DNA of 7,431 nucleotides from contig JAODAY010000099.1 in assembly GCA_025463665.1 (NCBI GenBank), forward strand, positions 1-7,431, given 5' to 3'. The position numbers were made by a program, and so were the translations under genes. Within the stretch, counting starts at the first letter, position 1, and each line of letters opens with the position of its first letter. The stretch comes from Microbacteriaceae bacterium (GTDB lineage Bacteria; Actinomycetota; Actinomycetes; Actinomycetales; Microbacteriaceae). The notes beneath the pieces were generated by a model. That model had not been told where the DNA came from and did no database searches. It saw nothing but the letters and a program-made list of their open reading frames with translations. Shown here piece after piece: positions 5,538 to 7,431 of this stretch.

Positions 5538-5765
5538 GTGCTTCTCTTTGGAGGCCGCGAGCGGCTACATCCGCTCGACGAGCTTCGACTGGGCGCGCGC
5601 ACCCTGATCAGCCGCGACGAAGAGACCCACCGGCGATTCCTGCCGGTGTTCCGTATCACCTTACGCAAAAGAAGTCGCCGTCGCGCCGCCCGCGCCGCGC
5701 GTCATGCGTCATGCGGCATCCAAGGCCGGAGTCTGCCACCAATGGCTACGCGTGTCAGCCCCTGA
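5538..5765 (+). CDS. Doubtful small ORF, hypothetical 75-residue basic protein
   Basis: A GTG start at 5538 has a good ribosome binding site, AGAGGGA at 5526-5532, 5 bases upstream. The first 35 or so codons have GC-rich third positions like a real gene (for example DELRLGARTLISRDEETHRR). The second half turns into an Arg/Ala-rich run (RKRSRRRAARAARHA) with poor codon bias, so the true gene may be shorter, decayed, or not real. No family is recognised. It starts only 23 bases from the divergent permease start, leaving no room for two separate promoters between them. Its stop TGA (5763-5765) lies 96 bases before the catalase start. Confidence 0.3.
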   Translation: MLLFGGRERLHPLDELRLGARTLISRDEETHRRFLPVFRITLRKRSRRRAARAARHASCGIQGRSLPPMATRVSP

Positions 5766-5861
5766 AGTCAGCACCACTCGCCACGATAGCGTGGACCCTC
5801 CGTCCGAGTTCGAGCCGGCAATGGGTTGTCGTCTCGTAGACCGCAAGCAGAGAGAGAAACG

Positions 5862-6743
5862 ATGTTCTTTCACCGCCAGGAGCTCCAATTCAAGTCAACC
5901 CCCGACAAGCCAGACGCCGTCTACGCCCGCAAGCTGCAGGAAGTTCTGGGTGGCCAATACGGCGAGATATCCGTGGCGATGCAGTACCAGTTTCAGGCAT
6001 GGAACATGCATATTCCCGGCAAGTATCGCGACCTGGTCTTCGGCATCGGTGCCGAGGAGATGGGGCACGTCGAGATGCTGGCCGTCATGATCGCTCAGCT
6101 ACTCGAAAAGTCGCCTCTCGGCATAACGGATGACGCGGTGCAGGACGACCCGACCGTGGCTGCAGTCATCGGCGGCACCGACGTGCAGCACGCGATCGTC
6201 GCCGGCGCGGGCGCGCGGCCAGTCGACAGTATGGGCAACCCGTGGCAGGGCAGCTACATCACCTGCAGCGGCAACCTGCTGGCCGACTTCACCGCCAACG
6301 CCAACGCCGAGATGCAAGGTCGCGTGCAGGCCGCCCGGCTGTACCACATGACCGACGACCACGGAGTGCGCGACCTGTTGTCGTTCCTGCTTGCGCGCGA
6401 CACCATGCACCAGAACCAGTGGATCCAGGCGGCGGCCGAAGTGCGCGCGGAAGGGGCGGAGGCCCTGCCAGTGCCGCGCAACGTTCCGATCTCGAAGGAG
6501 CACCGCGCGGGTTCGTACCAGTACATCAACTTCTCGGATGGCGCGGCTGCAGCCGAGGGAACCTGGGCGAGCGGTAATACACCAGACGGAAAGGGCGAAT
6601 TCACCTACCTCGACGGCCCCGACACCTCGAGCCCGATGCCGCCGCCCACGCACCCGGACTCGCGGCTCTACGGCACCACGGAATTGCCCAATCGTGTAGA
6701 GAAGATCGCGGGAGCGGTGCAAGATAAATTGCACAAAGAGTAA
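5862..6743 (+). CDS. Manganese (non-heme) catalase
   Basis: This is a 293-residue cytosolic dimanganese catalase, which converts hydrogen peroxide to water and oxygen. All five expected metal ligands are visible in a ferritin-like four-helix bundle: E35 (GGQYGEISVAMQYQF), E66 and H69 (AEEMGHVEML), E150 (NANAEMQGRVQAARLY) and H183 (ARDTMHQNQW). The spacing fits that known for the Lactiplantibacillus-type enzyme. The tail after about residue 205, with the GSYQYINFSDG block and a Pro-rich segment (SPMPPPTHPDSRLYGT), is usual for family members. ATG at 5862 is chosen because MFFHRQELQF is the normal family N-terminus and GAGAGA lies just upstream. The same frame is open back to 5826, but that part is not family-like. 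A strong hairpin follows the TAA. The gene is likely monocistronic. No peroxide regulator is nearby. Confidence 0.95.
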   Translation: MFFHRQELQFKSTPDKPDAVYARKLQEVLGGQYGEISVAMQYQFQAWNMHIPGKYRDLVFGIGAEEMGHVEMLAVMIAQLLEKSPLGITDDAVQDDPTVAAVIGGTDVQHAIVAGAGARPVDSMGNPWQGSYITCSGNLLADFTANANAEMQGRVQAARLYHMTDDHGVRDLLSFLLARDTMHQNQWIQAAAEVRAEGAEALPVPRNVPISKEHRAGSYQYINFSDGAAAAEGTWASGNTPDGKGEFTYLDGPDTSSPMPPPTHPDSRLYGTTELPNRVEKIAGAVQDKLHKE

Positions 6744-6765
6744 TTAGCTCAGGCGCCGGATCGTG

Positions 6766-6817
6766 TGGGCGCTGGCCGCGAATCGAGCATCCGTTCGACG
6801 ACCGCGGCCAGCGCCCA
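6766..6817 (+). terminator. Perfect 15-bp GC-rich hairpin after the catalase gene
   Basis: TGGGCGCTGGCCGCG (6766-6780) pairs perfectly with CGCGGCCAGCGCCCA (6803-6817) around a 22-base loop that contains a TCGA repeat pair. It starts 22 bases after the catalase stop codon. There is no T tract, which is usual for strong hairpin terminators in high-GC actinobacteria. Confidence 0.6.
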
Positions 6818-6893
6818 TGCTCCGTCTCAATCGGGCGGCGAGCACGCGACCGCCACCCCGTGAGTGTGCACCGCCCCAGAGAAACAACGTGTG

Positions 6894-7181
6894 ATGTCGG
6901 TCCGAGTAGTGATTCCCCGCTCCGTGCTCACCGCGCAGGTGCGGCGGATTCGCAAGGAGGCCCAGCGCCGCGGATACAACAGTCGAGTCGTCGCCGCAGT
7001 TGCACCGCGCGGCTGGGTGCGGCTGGAGTTTCTCGTGACCGTCTACAGCAAGCAGCCGGGCGTGCTGGAAGCTTTCGAGATCGAACTCGACGACATGCTG
7101 CTGAGCCTGTCGACCCCGAGCAGGACGGGGGACCCCCGCACGAGCTTCTCCGGCAGCGGGTCGTGGATCGAGCCCGCGTGA
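6894..7181 (+). CDS. Hypothetical 95-residue protein
   Basis: I do not recognise a family. The N-terminal half is basic (SVRVVIPRSVLTAQVRRIRK, then EAQRRGYNSRV). It is followed by a beta-rich stretch (GWVRLEFLVTVYSKQPGV) and an acidic helix-like segment (EAFEIELDDMLLSL), with a Gly/Ser-rich tail ending SWIEPA. Third codon positions are GC-rich throughout, which supports coding. ATG at 6894 is chosen, with AGAGAAAC about 8 bases upstream, a site much like that of the catalase. GTG at 6891 or 6864 is also in frame, but the latter has no ribosome binding site. There is no signal peptide or membrane segment. It stands alone between the catalase hairpin and the tRNA-Arg promoter. Confidence 0.6.
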   Translation: MSVRVVIPRSVLTAQVRRIRKEAQRRGYNSRVVAAVAPRGWVRLEFLVTVYSKQPGVLEAFEIELDDMLLSLSTPSRTGDPRTSFSGSGSWIEPA

Positions 7182-7226
7182 AACGCCTGCCCCGCGGAAT
7201 CCGCCCCAGTTCGTCGTTTTGGGCAT

Positions 7227-7252
7227 TTGACCCTCCCAGTCACTGGTATAGT
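7227..7252 (+). promoter_or_regulatory. Probable tRNA-Arg promoter
   Basis: TATAGT at 7247-7252 is preceded by TG one base upstream (TGGTATAGT), an extended -10 element. TTGACC at 7227-7232 resembles a -35 box, but the spacer is only 14 bases, so the extended -10 may do most of the work. Transcription would start near 7259, about 36 bases before the tRNA. Confidence 0.5.
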
Positions 7253-7294
7253 CTTTCGAGTTGGCATCCGCGCTTAGCGCAGAGCCAGCGCAAT

Positions 7295-7370
7295 GCGCCC
7301 GTAGCTCAGCGGATAGAGCAATTGACTACGGATCAATAGGCCGGGGGTTCAAATCCCTCCGGGCGCACCA
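7295..7370 (+). tRNA. tRNA-Arg (anticodon ACG)
   Basis: This is a complete cloverleaf. Acceptor stem GCGCCCG (7295-7301) pairs with CGGGCGC (7360-7366), with discriminator A and an encoded CCA (7368-7370). The D-stem is GCTC/GAGC. The anticodon stem ATTGA/TCAAT (7321-7325, 7333-7337) holds loop CTACGGA with anticodon ACG at 7328-7330. T-stem GGGGG pairs with CCCTC around TTCAAAT. The A34 is expected to be edited to inosine so that it reads CGU, CGC and CGA. The gene is followed by a terminator. Confidence 0.97.
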
Positions 7371-7373
7371 CTG

Positions 7374-7399
7374 AAAGCCCCGCAATTGTGCGGGGTTTT
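7374..7399 (+). terminator. Intrinsic terminator of tRNA-Arg
   Basis: AAAGCCCCGCA (7374-7384) pairs with TGCGGGGTTTT (7389-7399) around loop ATTG, giving a GC-rich 7-bp core extended by A-T pairs and a short T tract. It begins 4 bases after the tRNA CCA end. Confidence 0.9.
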
Positions 7400-7431
7400 C
7401 GTCGTTGAGTCTCGTTGTCGAAGTGTGCTCC

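Noticed and set aside
4250..5668. Long minus-strand frame of 472 codons overlapping the permease
   Set aside because: It is an Arg/Pro-rich out-of-frame shadow of the permease gene, a common artefact in high-GC DNA.
7126..7138. Short palindrome CGGGGG-A-CCCCCG
   Set aside because: It lies inside a coding sequence and is a simple G/C run, likely chance in a GC-rich genome.

Overview
The window reads as chromosome of a high-GC actinobacterium. Strong GC bias at third codon positions, GTG alternative starts, GC-rich hairpins without long T tracts, and a PRC-barrel / AI-2E-type transporter / manganese catalase neighbourhood fit a Microbacteriaceae-like member. That placement is inference from gene style, not a database match.

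Layout. Positions 1-60 hold the 3' end of a tRNA gene (probably tRNA-Ser; its body lies upstream of the window) followed by an intrinsic terminator. A near-copy of the same 23 bases (21 of 23 identical) recurs at 3882-3904 without the rest of a tRNA. Between them lies about 3.86 kb that looks like an old, decayed integrative element. A tyrosine-recombinase integrase remnant abuts the left copy. It is frameshifted, carries a TAG, and has Cys where the catalytic Tyr should be. Short repeats of the TTGCCCACAAC type, the kind of site an integrase binds with its arm domain, lie just inside both copies. Cargo inside the element, all on the minus strand, is a DUF1345 membrane protein, an intact zinc-dependent dehydrogenase of the glutathione-independent formaldehyde dehydrogenase type, and the collapsed remnant of a second such dehydrogenase.

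From 3905 on the sequence looks like ordinary host chromosome. It carries a small PRC-barrel protein (+), a convergent AI-2E/PerM-type permease (-), a doubtful small ORF (+), a complete dimanganese catalase with all five metal ligands (+), a strong hairpin, an unrecognised 95-residue protein (+), and tRNA-Arg(ACG) with its own promoter and terminator.

How the genes fit together. The dehydrogenase (aldehyde/alcohol oxidation) and the catalase (peroxide removal) are both detoxification functions, but nothing in the sequence ties them into one operon or pathway. I see no convincing new defence or mobile system. The most distinctive material is the att/arm-site architecture of the dead element, a pair of interleaved inverted repeats at 639-687, and the in-frame collapsed dehydrogenase that still has a good ribosome binding site.
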